A stretch of 64,000 bases of DNA from Pocillopora verrucosa (GCF_036669915.1 NC_089324.1:14335131-14399130), one strand, 5' to 3'. Positions 9,668 to 19,567 are shown, counted from the first letter of the stretch. Program-made: numbers and translations. The notes: generated by a model not told the origin, from the letters alone.

Positions 9668-11268
9668 GGTTAGTGGGATTGTACTTTATTTGAACAAGGC
9701 AATGTTTATTCGACTTCAACATCGCCCAACAGTAACAACATTGGCATCATCTCAGTGTAATTCGCATTAAATCAACCTCGCTCCCATTTGGCTAAATTTT
9801 GTCCGCTTTGGCGTCTGCCTGTTTTGAAAAAATAACTCAAAAATTTAATTTTTACAACTGCCATTTGTCATGGTTTTGATATCCGAAAACCCCAGTCCTT
9901 CATATATCCTTTCCAATACATTAAGTGGAAGGCCACATCAGTTACAGAAGCCGCGTTTTACGGTGCTCTCACCCCGAGGAGTCTTCATGTTGTCTTTCAT
10001 TCATAAAACACACGCCTTGGGCAGTTTGTTTCTAATTGTCATGCGAAGAAACTATTGATATGAGCCACAATTCAGCCGGATTTCACCGAACATTTCACTT
10101 TCAGACTCTTTATCAAGACTAAAAAACTTCAGGCAGAAGTGTTGAATACAACCTGCCGAACTATTTTAGTTTATGGACTATCACATATTGTAAACTTTGA
10201 TGGTTGGACATTTTTGAAAGCTTTTAATTAAGAGAATATTCTGATTGATTGAAAAAGACCAGTGGTCCTCTTCCACCGATCAGATTATACTCTCAGTTGC
10301 TCTCAAGAAGTAGGGAGAGACACTTGACTACGTCTCGTGTTTCCCTCTACACTTCTTTCGTGCTCTGGCTGCTTCCTATTTGCTTTACTACAGAACAGAG
10401 CACATTCGAATGCGTTGAATATGTTTTGATTTATTTGCATCTATTTTCACTGATGTCCATCTGTCAAATAAAGGCCGATTTTGATGTCTCAGAAACATTC
10501 TCTTTCCAATCCCTCTTTCACAACAACAATGGGAAGAACAATAAAGAACAGTCTTACAAGCGCCTTCAAGTAATAAGACTATTGGAATTTTAAAAAAGTT
10601 ATCCTTTAACCCTTCAACTCCCGGAAGTGATTCACATGTAACTTCTCCCTATAATATCTAAAAATTATCCAGCAAACAGGTAATGAGAATATTCAAACTT
10701 ATCAGATAGAAGTTGTTATCGTGATCTGACACCAAACGCTTGTAACTTATTTACAAGGAAATGTGTAGCAGCTAGAGGGGAGAATTAACAGTCAGATCTT
10801 GGAGTTAAAGGGTTAACCTTATAAAATCACGCAATTGCATAACGCGGTTGTTTTTCCTTTTTCTTTTTTTTTTTTTTTGGGAGCGAGGTCTTACAAGAGC
10901 TGGATGTCACACAGTACTTGTCTATTTCAGTACCTGGTACGTATCGCTCTCTCTAGTAGAAGAAAGTAATATATATGCAATTACTGTTATGTTATCGAAA
11001 GAAAATAACGTATTTAACGCGACGTATTTAGTGCAAAATATTCCTTGACAATCACAATCCTATAATGTTTACGTGGGCTACGTTATTACGAATATGCATA
11101 AACGCCACAAGTATGCAAAATTGAAATGTCAAAGCAGAGTAGTTCAGTTGTATTTGATGAAGCTTCTACAAATTCCAGTTTCCGATTATTGCACATTAGG
11201 AAAGAAACAGTTCGGGTCATGAGAAGTAGAATACAAACTGCGAAGTAAATAAGTGTCTATTGAAACAG
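9668..11268. repeat. Long 3'-flank module of TRIM genes, copy 1
   Basis: This noncoding module lies 3' of the first TRIM gene and recurs, with deletions, before the genes at 31154, 48159 and 61129. In order it holds a GTGGGATTGTACTTTATTTG segment, a GGAAGGCCACA segment, a repeat with GACCAGTGGTCC and CAGATTATACTCTCAG, TIR element B and a short T-rich stretch. It ends in the presumed 3' UTR of the TRIM gene (GAAACAGTTCGGGTCATTAG). I see no gene in it. Confidence 0.7.
10606..10815. repeat. TIR element family B, copy 1
   Basis: This ~210-bp element starts TTAACCCTTCAACTCCC and ends GGAGTTAAAGGGTTAA, giving inverted termini. It is internally unlike family A but has a similar terminal style, so the two may be mobilised by the same transposase. 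Other copies lie at 30474-30683 and 47491-47700, always inside the long 3'-flank module. Confidence 0.75.
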
Positions 11269-13464
11269 CTACTTTAATATGAAGATTTTTTGAGGGTTAG
11301 TCACGAGAATACGTCCATCTGGTGTTGCTGCTATTCCATGAGGATAAGGTAAATGAGTGATGCTTTTTCCAGTGAAGCGACCGTCCAGAGAAAACTGCTG
11401 AACTCGATGATTAAACCGATCACATACGAGAAGATTATTGGAGCTGTCTATTAGCAAACCACCCGGGTAGTTAAATTGTGCATCTTGATTGCCTTGTTTG
11501 CCAAACTTGTGTAAGAATGTTCCTGACTTGTCGAAAGCCTTAATGCAATGATTTCCGCCATCGGAGACAAAAAACTTGTTTTTGTAAGGCAGGCACCTCC
11601 ACGGTTGTTCTAATTTTTCTTGGTCGGTGTTTCCAAAGATGGAAATAGTCTCTCCCTCACGTGACATCACCTGTATCCTGTTACTCGAAGTCTCGGTTAT
11701 AACAATGCGATGTTCCTCATCCAAACAAACATCAATTGGGTGACAAAACTCTCCCATTCCTGTACCTACTTTTCCGAGAGTTTTCATAACAGTTTCTGTC
11801 TGGATATTAACTTGCTGTATTCTGTTGTTATTTGTGTCTGCGATCAAAATCTCGTCATCGTTCAAATATGTCACGCCAAATGGGCCTTGATATTGCCCTT
11901 GATATTGCCCTTTAATTTTTTTCAGACATTTACCACTTTTATCGAATATGTAAACAGATTTTTCACCATTGTTAGTTACGGCAATATTCCCTTTCGTATT
12001 TACCGCGATTCCAAATAGACCGTCGACGCGTTCTCCTTCTAATAAATCCAGATCCAACTCACCGACCACAATAAGTTCACGCTCCTTCACCGCCACAGTG
12101 AACGGAGAGTTGGCGAGTGTATCTCCATTAATCTTCACTTCAATGCTGTAAGCACCGGGTACTTTGGGTATAAATTTCACCTCGAATCTACCGTTTTCTG
12201 CGTTGCAAACAGTGACTTGTGTGACATCTTTGTCTGGTTGTATGAGAACTTCAATTTGCTGTTTGAGATCAGGCTGGTTACTTATTTCGCCATCAGGTGT
12301 TTTGGGAAATAAAATGAACTTTGCTTCTAAACCAGCCTGAAGAGTTTGATCCAGTCCCTTTAGAGTGGACCAGCTTGCGTCTGCTATGTCTTCGGTGGCG
12401 ATGTCGCCCAAGTTGAAGCCCACGGCAGGAGTGGGGTAAAACTTGATGAACGAGGTCTGATGGTGTTGTGCAGCTTGGATTCCTCGAAGCTCCTCAAATC
12501 TCTGTTTCAAATTGTGCTTGTTTTGCATGATATCCCAGCTCGAGCTTTTCTGCACCAAGTTTTCGGCAAAGTCGGCGACTTTGTTGTTTTGCTTCATCAG
12601 AGATTCTACTGCCTGTCGGGCCGAGTTGATTTTTTGGAGTCTCGTCACGCACGTTGTCTCGATTGATTTAATGGCTTTCCGCTCGCGATCTCGAATCTCT
12701 GCGATCATCTTTTCGGCTGCTTGAGAGACTCCTCGTTTAGCGATGCGGGCATTTTCTTGCAGGCTGTTTGCTGTGTTTCGGAATTGCTGAAGCGTTTCCT
12801 TTAAATCTTTTTCCCTTGTTCGGCTCTCTGCGGCATCCGCCATGATGTTTCCTTTCTCGTTGTCAGCCCCTTCGTCGAGCAATTGAACTTTGTGACTTTG
12901 ATGATCCGTGACGATGCAAAGATGGCAAACACAACACTGACACTGGAGGCAGTAAAACCTCGTGATCTCTCGCTCATGGTACTTCTTGGTGCAAAAGGGC
13001 TGTCGCTTTAACAAAGCCTCGTAATCTTGATCTTGGAAGTCTTTAACAGGCATGACTTTGTGTCCCTCAAAGGCGTCGCGCATAATTTCATGTGCGTTAA
13101 GACAGTCGGAACACATGAATCGGGCACAGTCAAAGCAGTAATGGACATTGGAGCTGGTCTTTTTACAGTTCCCACAAGTGACATTCATTCCATCGTCACT
13201 TTGCCGAACGGCAAGTATATTCAACAAACTGTTGTGAAAGAAACTAGTTGGCAATGCTTCGAAGCGATTTCCTTCTGGCAAGTGGATTTCTGCCTGACAC
13301 TCGGGGCATCGAAACTTTCCATGTCTTTGGCTCACTCTCGCGTGTTTTTCTAAACACTCACAGCAAAAGGTGTGAAAACACGATATAATTTTCGGCTCTT
13401 TGTAGATCTCGAGACAAACTGAGCAAGTAACCTGTTTGGTGAGATTTCTCAAGAAGGACTCCAT
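11269..13464 (-). CDS. TRIM-NHL E3 ubiquitin ligase, array gene 1 (TRIM2/3/71-like)
   Basis: A single open frame of 731 residues starting MESFLRN. RING ligands are C14, C17, C29, H31, C34, C37, C53 and C56. B-box 1 spans ~97-135 and B-box 2 ~158-191. A coiled coil covers ~200-330 (class I, LQQFRNTANSLQENAR), a filamin/ABP280 repeat ~365-461, and six NHL blades ~477-731. The family knowledge is RING-dependent ubiquitin transfer, dimerisation through the coiled coil, and target or RNA binding by the NHL propeller. It is two residues longer than the usual 729 because a 12-nt tandem duplication gives GQYQGQYQG before blade 2. A TATA-like box lies 105 nt before the ATG. The substrate is unknown and the TRIM2/3/71-like label rests on architecture only. 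Confidence 0.92.
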   Translation of the reverse strand: MESFLRNLTKQVTCSVCLEIYKEPKIISCFHTFCCECLEKHARVSQRHGKFRCPECQAEIHLPEGNRFEALPTSFFHNSLLNILAVRQSDDGMNVTCGNCKKTSSNVHYCFDCARFMCSDCLNAHEIMRDAFEGHKVMPVKDFQDQDYEALLKRQPFCTKKYHEREITRFYCLQCQCCVCHLCIVTDHQSHKVQLLDEGADNEKGNIMADAAESRTREKDLKETLQQFRNTANSLQENARIAKRGVSQAAEKMIAEIRDRERKAIKSIETTCVTRLQKINSARQAVESLMKQNNKVADFAENLVQKSSSWDIMQNKHNLKQRFEELRGIQAAQHHQTSFIKFYPTPAVGFNLGDIATEDIADASWSTLKGLDQTLQAGLEAKFILFPKTPDGEISNQPDLKQQIEVLIQPDKDVTQVTVCNAENGRFEVKFIPKVPGAYSIEVKINGDTLANSPFTVAVKERELIVVGELDLDLLEGERVDGLFGIAVNTKGNIAVTNNGEKSVYIFDKSGKCLKKIKGQYQGQYQGPFGVTYLNDDEILIADTNNNRIQQVNIQTETVMKTLGKVGTGMGEFCHPIDVCLDEEHRIVITETSSNRIQVMSREGETISIFGNTDQEKLEQPWRCLPYKNKFFVSDGGNHCIKAFDKSGTFLHKFGKQGNQDAQFNYPGGLLIDSSNNLLVCDRFNHRVQQFSLDGRFTGKSITHLPYPHGIAATPDGRILVTNPQKIFILK

Positions 13465-13739
13465 TGTCAGCGTTCAACAAGATTGCTCGTAAACACAGCC
13501 TGAAAGAGCTATTGTTTTGAATTCCGAGAAAAACAGGATGTAGCTGAGTGACCTTACGAACTGAAGCTAAATATATTTAGAAACTGGGCTATTATCACGC
13601 AGTTACGCTTTTGTTGTAGAAGATCATGGCCGATAAGGTTTCTTTTTGTTTTGTTTGTTTGCACGTTTTCACGCATTACTGACTTCGAATTCTCGCTTAC
13701 GTTTTTAAGTCGTAAATTGACGTGTGGAGCTGTTCCTCA
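13465..13739 (-). promoter_or_regulatory. Conserved 5' flank with TATA-like box, gene 1
   Basis: On the minus strand a TATA-like CTAAATATATTTAG (core 13569-13580) lies 105 nt before the ATG. A GGTCACTC element ~25 nt downstream resembles an initiator. The same arrangement precedes the genes starting at 24872, 45253, 50329 and 54613 at 104-105 nt. Close to the ATG a CTTTCAGG-type sequence could instead be a splice acceptor for a leader intron. Conservation is seen in the sequence; promoter function is inferred. Confidence 0.5.
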
Positions 13740-13947
13740 TTAATTCTTTGACCTTTAAGAGTGACTAACATCTAATTTCTCCTTATAATATCACCCCTTA
13801 AATATTACGGACACGAGAATACAAGAAATGATCACCAACTATGGAAGCGTTCGATTATTAAACATATTCTCCTTGTCAGCACCAGAGGAAATGTATAAAG
13901 AACAGTAATGAGAATATGTAGACTGATGTTAGGGTGTAAAGGGTTAA
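13740..13947. repeat. TIR element family A
   Basis: A full-length copy starting TTAATTCTTTGACC and ending GTGTAAAGGGTTAA. It lies directly upstream of the 5' flank, as in most units of the array. Confidence 0.8.
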
Positions 13948-14509
13948 TGTTTGGACATTTGAGAATGATGCATTCTGTGGTCATTGTATGGCCGATGGGG
14001 CTGTACTGGTACTGTGTGCCGTACCTCAAAAAATTGTTTCCAGGGTTATGACGGTGTAAGGATTTTTTTTAGGCAAAATATTATTAACAGTGGACTTACT
14101 GGCGAGTTCCCTGTGGAGAAAGTTCGTCAGATGATTGACCAGCAACGCTTCGATTTAACTTTTATACTACAGCCCCCAACATGGTTCCCAGGGTCTCGCC
14201 ATTTCTCACAGTAACATGACGAGAAGGGGAAACGGGCTGGGAACGACGATGTGATACTCCTGAGGGATTTTCCTTATGGCTAACCGATTGCCGCCAGATA
14301 TTAGGAGCTTCAGAAGTTTTTCGTTCATGGCTTGTGCGTTTTCCAGAACACCCACGTGTAAACTTGGAGAGATGAGACAGTTTTTGGTGCCCCATACACG
14401 TCGATATCTAAATAAGCTGAGGAAGTTTTAAGCCGATGGCAGATACTCCTTCAAGTAATTGTTGTGCAGGATGTTGAAAAGAGACATCGATGTTAGCGAT
14501 AACCTCTAA
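13948..14509. repeat. Array spacer block F
   Basis: A noncoding spacer of ~560 bp that follows family A in each unit. Overlapping short frames occur on the minus strand in several copies but shift between copies, so I do not call a gene. This copy is almost identical to 50826-51389. Confidence 0.7.
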
Positions 14510-14655
14510 GCCCCGGTTGTTCGAAGGTCGGATAACACTATCTACTGGATAAATCTCTATCCGGTTGATAACGCAGTACGTTTTGCTGTCACTTATCCGC
14601 TGGATAGCGATTTATCCGTTGGATAGTGTTATCCACCCTTCATACAACTGGGCCC
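14510..14655. repeat. Palindromic TIR element family C
   Basis: This ~147-bp element has imperfect inverted ends (CCGGTTGTTCGAAGGTCGGA against ACAACTGGGCC) and several GGATAA/TTATCC half-sites such as CTGGATAAATCTCTATCCGG. It can fold into a long imperfect hairpin. Copies sit at the same place in seven units. Confidence 0.8.
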
Positions 14656-15578
14656 TGACCATTAAAATGGAAGCTAATTTGACTGAGTTGAAATCGAAGT
14701 TGATCAGGTATCGTCTGGAGAATGTCAGATATCTAAGATAGCTTATTCACTGGAGCTATCAGTAAGCCTGAACTTTTCGATGTTGCCGTCGGCAAGTAAG
14801 AAAACAAACTCTTCTTTTTTCAGATTTATCGGTCCAAAAAAATGGTCTGCAGGGTTATTACAGACATCCCCAACCCCCCTCCTCTGGGATGTGGCGGAAT
14901 TTCGCGCAGTTGAGAAGGGATTACTCTCAGGTCGGCGCTCATTCTTTCTGGTAATATGGCTTTCGATGGTGGAAGGTTGAATTTCAGATTCATTTGAAAT
15001 TGAGTTTCGAATATTTGGAAGGAACGCTTCATTGTTATTTGGCGCTATAAGATCAATTCCTTAAAATGAAAGAAAGTTGATGAGTGAGTCAGCCAAGTTC
15101 AATTCACTGTTCACGGGCTCAATATTCCTGGTGTCAAAATTATGCAGAAATATGAAAGGCACTTTTAAAAGTCACGCAACTGCAAAAAGCGGTTCTTTCG
15201 TTTAGTTTTGTTTTTCGTTTACCGGTTTTTTTTTTGGGGGGGGGGAGGGGGCAGCTGGCACCTATCACCCTTTCCAGTAGAAGAAAGCAATATATATATG
15301 CCATTACTGCGACGTATTTAGTGCAAATTATTCTTTAACGATCAGAATTCTGTAATATTTACATGTGCTGCATTATTACGAATATGCATAAATGCCACTA
15401 ACTTACATAATTTGAAATTTCTAAGCTTATTAGTTCGGTTGTATTTGATAAAGCTTCTTCGAGAAGAAGAATAAACTTACAAATCCCAGTCTCCGATTAT
15501 TGCACATCAGGAAAGAAACAGTTCGGGCCATTAGAAGTTAACAAAAACTGTGAAGTAAATAAGTGTCTATTGAAACAG
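14656..15578. repeat. Array spacer block H and short 3' flank
   Basis: Noncoding spacer between family C and the next gene. Landmarks are GGTCTGCAGGGTTATTACAG, a C-rich CCCCAACCCCCCTCCTCTGG, AGTCAGCCAAGTTCAATTCA, homopolymer T and G runs near 15223-15250, and the presumed 3' UTR ending TTGAAACAGCTACTTTGATA. It is nearly identical to 51536-52220. Confidence 0.65.
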
Positions 15579-16438
15579 CTACTTTGATATGAAAATTTTT
15601 TTAGGGGTAGTCACGAGAATACGTCCATCTGGTGTTGCTGCTATTCCATGAGGATGAGGTAAATGAGTGATACTTTTACCAGTGAAGCGACCGTTCAGAG
15701 AAAACTGCTGAACTCGATTATTCCACTGATCACACACCAGAAGATTATCGGAGCTGTCTATAAGCAAACCACTGGGGTAGTTAAGTTGTCCATCTTGCCT
15801 TTTTTCCAAACTCGTGACATCACCTGTCTCCCACTATTCCAAAACTCGGTCACAACAACGCGACGTTCTTCATCCAAACAAACATCACCTGGGATATCAA
15901 AATCTCCTATTCCTAGACCTTCTTTCCCTAAAGTTTTCACAACAGTTGCTGTCTGGATATCGGTTTGTCGTATTCTGTCTTTATTTGTATCCACAATCAA
16001 AATCTCGTCATCGTTCAAATATGGCACACCACGTGGGTTTCCCTTTAACTCTAATTTTTCTGAGAAATTTTCCATTTTTATCGAATATGTAAACAGAATG
16101 TTTATCATTGTCAGTTACGGCAATATTCCCTTTCATATTTACTGCGATTCCAACGAGAATGTCGACCTCTTCTCCTTCTAATGAATTCAGATCCAACCCA
16201 CCGACCACAGTAAGTTCACGCTCCTTCACCGCCACAATGTACGGAGAGTTGGGCATTGTCTCGCAGCTCGGAAACTGTGTGGTGAAACTGTCGAATCGTT
16301 TCCTTGGAATCGTTTTCCCTTCTTCGGCTCATTACAGCATCCGCTACGATGCTTACTTTCTCGTTGTCCGCTGCTTCGTCGAGCAAATTAACGTCATGGT
16401 TTTTACGATCCGCCACGATGCAAAGATGATCAATCCCT
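15579..16438 (-). pseudogene. TRIM-NHL pseudogene, locus 2
   Basis: Fragments in three frames match B-box 2/coiled coil (16416-16250, class II), the end of the filamin domain plus NHL blades 1-3 (16256-15830), and NHL blades 5-6 (15809-15579). The RING, B-box 1, most of the coiled coil, the filamin core and NHL blade 4 are missing. One deletion joins sequences sharing GAGTTGG near 16250; another joins at a shared CGTGACATCAC region near 15815. The 5' end stops two bases before a family A element. It cannot make a functional TRIM protein. Confidence 0.9.
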
Positions 16439-16440
16439 AA

Positions 16441-16652
16441 TTAACCCTTTGACTCCTAAGAGTGACCAGCATCTGATTTCTCCTTACAATATTACTCCTG
16501 ATTTACACATTAAGGTCACGAGAATACAAGAAATGATCACCAACTAGGAAAGCTTTTTATTATTAAACATATTCTCCTTGTCAGCACCTTAGGAAATGTA
16601 TAAAGAACAGTAAGGAGAATATACAGACTGATGTTAGGGTGTAAAGGCTCAA
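16441..16652. repeat. TIR element family A
   Basis: A copy starting TTAACCCTTTGACTCC, directly abutting the truncated 5' end of the pseudogene. Its right end is degraded (GTAAAGGCTCAATG). The usual promoter flank between gene and element is missing in this unit. Confidence 0.75.
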
Positions 16653-17306
16653 TGTTTAAATATTTGAGAATGATGCATTCCGTGGTCATTAGATGGCCGA
16701 TGGAATTTCTATTGCTACTATTTGCTGTACTTTAAAAGTATTGTTTCCAGGGTTATGACAATGGAAAGAACAATTAACAACAGTCTTATGAGCATCTTCA
16801 AGGAATAAGACAATAAGAATTTTCAAAAAGTTTTTCTTTAACCTAATAAAGTCACGCAAGCCCAAAAAGCGTCTTTTTTGGATTTTTTTTTCGGGAGCGA
16901 GGCCTAAAAAGAGCTGGATGTCATATAGTACTCGTCTATTTCAGCACCTGGCACGTATCACCCTTTCTAGTAGAAGAAAGCAATATATATGCAGTTACTG
17001 CTGAGTTATCGAATGGAAATAATGTATTTAGTGCGACGTCCTCAGTGCAAAATATTCTTTAACAATCAGAATCCTATAATATTTACATGTGCCATATTAT
17101 TACCAATATGCATAAATGCCTCTGACATGTATCTTTTGAAATCTCTAAGCCAATTAGTTTAGTTTCATTTGATGAAGCTTCTTCGAGAAGAAGAATAAAC
17201 TTACAAACTCCAGTCTCTAATCAGTATAGCAAATTAGGAAAGAAACAGTTGGGGTCATTAGAAGTAGAAAACAAACTGTGAAGTAAATAAGTGTCTATTG
17301 AAACAG
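16653..17306. repeat. Short spacer: partial block F joined to a 3' flank
   Basis: About 100 bp of block F stops near 16760. It is joined to sequence like the end of the long 3'-flank module (AACAATTAACAACAGTCTTA) without TIR element B. The 3' UTR-like sequence of the next gene follows. There is no coding sequence. Confidence 0.55.
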
Positions 17307-19496
17307 CTACTTTAATATGAAAACTTTTTCAGGGGTAGTCACGAGAATACGTCCATCTGGTGTTGCTGCTATTCCACAAGGTTCAGGTAAATGAGTGATA
17401 CTTTTACCAGTGAAGCGACCGTCCAGAGAAAACTGCTGAACTCGATTATTGAACCGATCACACACAAGGAGATTATTGGAGCTGTCTATTAGCAAACCAA
17501 TGGGGCAGTCAAATTGTCCTTCTTGATTGCCCTTCTTGCCAAACTTGTGTAAGAATGTTCCTGACTTGTCAAAAGCCGTAATACAATGATTCCCACCATC
17601 GGAGACGAAAAACTTGTTTTTGTAAGGCAAGCAGCTCCTTGGTTCTTTTAATTTTTCTGGGCCAATGTTTCCAAAGATGGAAATGTTCTCTCCCTGACAT
17701 GACATCACCTGTATCCTTTTACTCCAAAACTCGGTCACAACAATGCGACGTTCTTCATCCAAACAAACATCAGTTGGGAGATTAAACTCTCTGGTTCCTA
17801 CACCTGCTTTTCCTAAAGTTTTCACAACAGTTCCCGTTTGGATATTTTTTTGCTGTATTCTGCCGTTACCTGTGTCAGCAATCAAAATCTCGTCATCCTT
17901 CAAATATGTCACGCCAGATGGGGCTGCAAATTCCTTTTCAACTCCAATTTTTCTCAAACATTTACCATTTTTATCAAATATGTAAACACAGTGTTTGCCA
18001 ATGTCAGTTACGGCAATATTTCCTTTCGTATGTACAGCGATTCCAAATAGATTGTCGACCCGTTCTCCTTCTAATAAATTCAGATCCAACTCACCGACCA
18101 CAGTAAGTTCACGCTCCTTCACCGCCACAGTGAACGGAGAGTTGGCGAGTGTATCTCCATTAATCTTCACTTCAATGCTGTAAGCACCAGGTTCTTTGGG
18201 TATAAATTTCACCTCGAATCTCCCGTTTTCTGTGTTGTAAACAGTGACTTGTGTGACATTTTTGTCTGGTCGTATAATAACTTCAATTTGCTGTTTGAGA
18301 TCAGGCTGGTTACTTATTTCTCCATCAGGTGTTTTGGGGGACAAAATGAACTTTGCTTCTAAACCAGCCTGAAAAGTTTGATCCAGTCCCTCTAGAGTAG
18401 ACCAACTTGCGTCTGCTATGTTTTCGGTGGCGATTTCCCCCAAGTTGAAGCCCACGTTAGGAGTGGGGTAAAACTTGATGAAGGAGGTCTGATGGTGTTG
18501 TGCAGCTTGGATCACTCGAAGTTCTTCAAATCTCTGTTTCAAATTGTGCTTGTTTTGCATGACGTCCCAGCTCGAGCTTTTCTGTACCAAGTTTTCGGCA
18601 AACTCGGCGACTTTATTGTTTTGTTTCATCAGAGATTCTACAGCCTCCCGAGCCGTGTTGATTCTTTGGAGTCTCGTGACGCACGTTGTCTCGATTGATT
18701 CAATGGCTTGTCGCTCGCACTCTCGAATCTCTGCAATCTTCTGCTCGGCTGCTTGCGAAACTCCACGTTTAGCCAGTTGAGCATTGTCTCGCAGCTCGGA
18801 AGCTGTGTGGTTAAACTGTCCAATCGTTTTCTTTAGATCGTTTTCCCTTGTCCGGCTCTTTGCAGCATCCACCATGATGTTTCCTTTCTCGTTGTCCGCC
18901 GCTTCGTCGAGCAAAATAGCCTCATGGCTTCTATGATCCGTCACGATGCAAAGATGGCAGACACAACATTGACACTGAAGGCAGTAAAATCTCGTCATCT
19001 CTTTCTCGTGAAACCTCTTGGTGCAAAAGGGCTGTCGCTTTAACACAGCTTCGTAATCTTGATCCTGGAAGTCTTTAACAGGCATGACTTTGTGTCCTTC
19101 GAATGCATCGCGCATAATTTCATGTGCATTCAGACATTCAGAGCACATAAATCGAGCACAATCAAAGCAGTAATGCACATTGGAGCTGGTCTTCTTACAG
19201 TTGCTACAAGTGACGTTTGCTCCATCGCCACTTTGTCGAACGGCAAGGATATTCAACAAACTGTTGTGAAAAAAGCTGGTTGGCAACGCTTCGAAGCGAT
19301 TTCCTTGTGGCAGGTGGATTTCTGCCTGACACTCGGGGCATCGCAATTTTCCATGTCTTTGGCTCACTCTTGCGTGTTTTCCCAAACACTCACAACAAAA
19401 CGTGTGAAAACACGATATAATTTTCGGTTCTTTGAAGGTCTCGAGACAAATAGAGCAAATAACTTGTTTGCTGAGGTTTCTCAGGAAGGACTCCAT
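17307..19496 (-). CDS. TRIM-NHL E3 ubiquitin ligase, array gene 3
   Basis: An intact 729-residue frame starting MESFLRNLSKQ. All eight RING ligands and both B-box ligand sets are present at the same positions as in gene 1. The coiled coil is class II (HTASELRDNAQLAKRGVSQ). Filamin and six NHL blades follow, with blade-entry residues AAPSG, NLPTD, KEPRS, DCPIG and PEPCG that differ from the neighbours. About 400 nt of the coiled-coil region (18559-18959) is almost identical to 39220-39620 of gene 7, although the flanking coding sequence differs, which points to gene conversion. The usual promoter flank is separated from the ATG by a 1.08-kb transposon insertion (19568-20644). Function is as for gene 1; the target is unknown. 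Confidence 0.92.
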   Translation of the reverse strand: MESFLRNLSKQVICSICLETFKEPKIISCFHTFCCECLGKHARVSQRHGKLRCPECQAEIHLPQGNRFEALPTSFFHNSLLNILAVRQSGDGANVTCSNCKKTSSNVHYCFDCARFMCSECLNAHEIMRDAFEGHKVMPVKDFQDQDYEAVLKRQPFCTKRFHEKEMTRFYCLQCQCCVCHLCIVTDHRSHEAILLDEAADNEKGNIMVDAAKSRTRENDLKKTIGQFNHTASELRDNAQLAKRGVSQAAEQKIAEIRECERQAIESIETTCVTRLQRINTAREAVESLMKQNNKVAEFAENLVQKSSSWDVMQNKHNLKQRFEELRVIQAAQHHQTSFIKFYPTPNVGFNLGEIATENIADASWSTLEGLDQTFQAGLEAKFILSPKTPDGEISNQPDLKQQIEVIIRPDKNVTQVTVYNTENGRFEVKFIPKEPGAYSIEVKINGDTLANSPFTVAVKERELTVVGELDLNLLEGERVDNLFGIAVHTKGNIAVTDIGKHCVYIFDKNGKCLRKIGVEKEFAAPSGVTYLKDDEILIADTGNGRIQQKNIQTGTVVKTLGKAGVGTREFNLPTDVCLDEERRIVVTEFWSKRIQVMSCQGENISIFGNIGPEKLKEPRSCLPYKNKFFVSDGGNHCITAFDKSGTFLHKFGKKGNQEGQFDCPIGLLIDSSNNLLVCDRFNNRVQQFSLDGRFTGKSITHLPEPCGIAATPDGRILVTTPEKVFILK

Positions 19497-19567
19497 TGTC
19501 TGTATTTGACAAGATTTTTTGTAAACACAGCCTTAAAGAGCTATTGGTTGAATTTCCGAGAAAGCAT

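Noticed and set aside
10848-11048. Plus-strand frame beginning MFFLFLFFFFW in the 3' flank of gene 1
   Set aside because: It arises from a T homopolymer, and equivalents in the other modules are not open.
13027-13353. Plus-strand frames opposite the TRIM genes (also at 19059-19580, 24435-24761, 32764-33399, 44816-45292)
   Set aside because: They recur in every paralogue because the coding strand is conserved. Their codons mirror the RING and B-box sequence, and there is no independent start context or domain.
14162-14395. Short minus-strand frames in spacer block F (MGHQKLS or MYGAPKT types, also near 21284, 34906, 41702, 51034)
   Set aside because: Two overlapping frames swap between copies, with frameshifts and stops. 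They carry no domain, so they are best explained as chance frames in a repeat.
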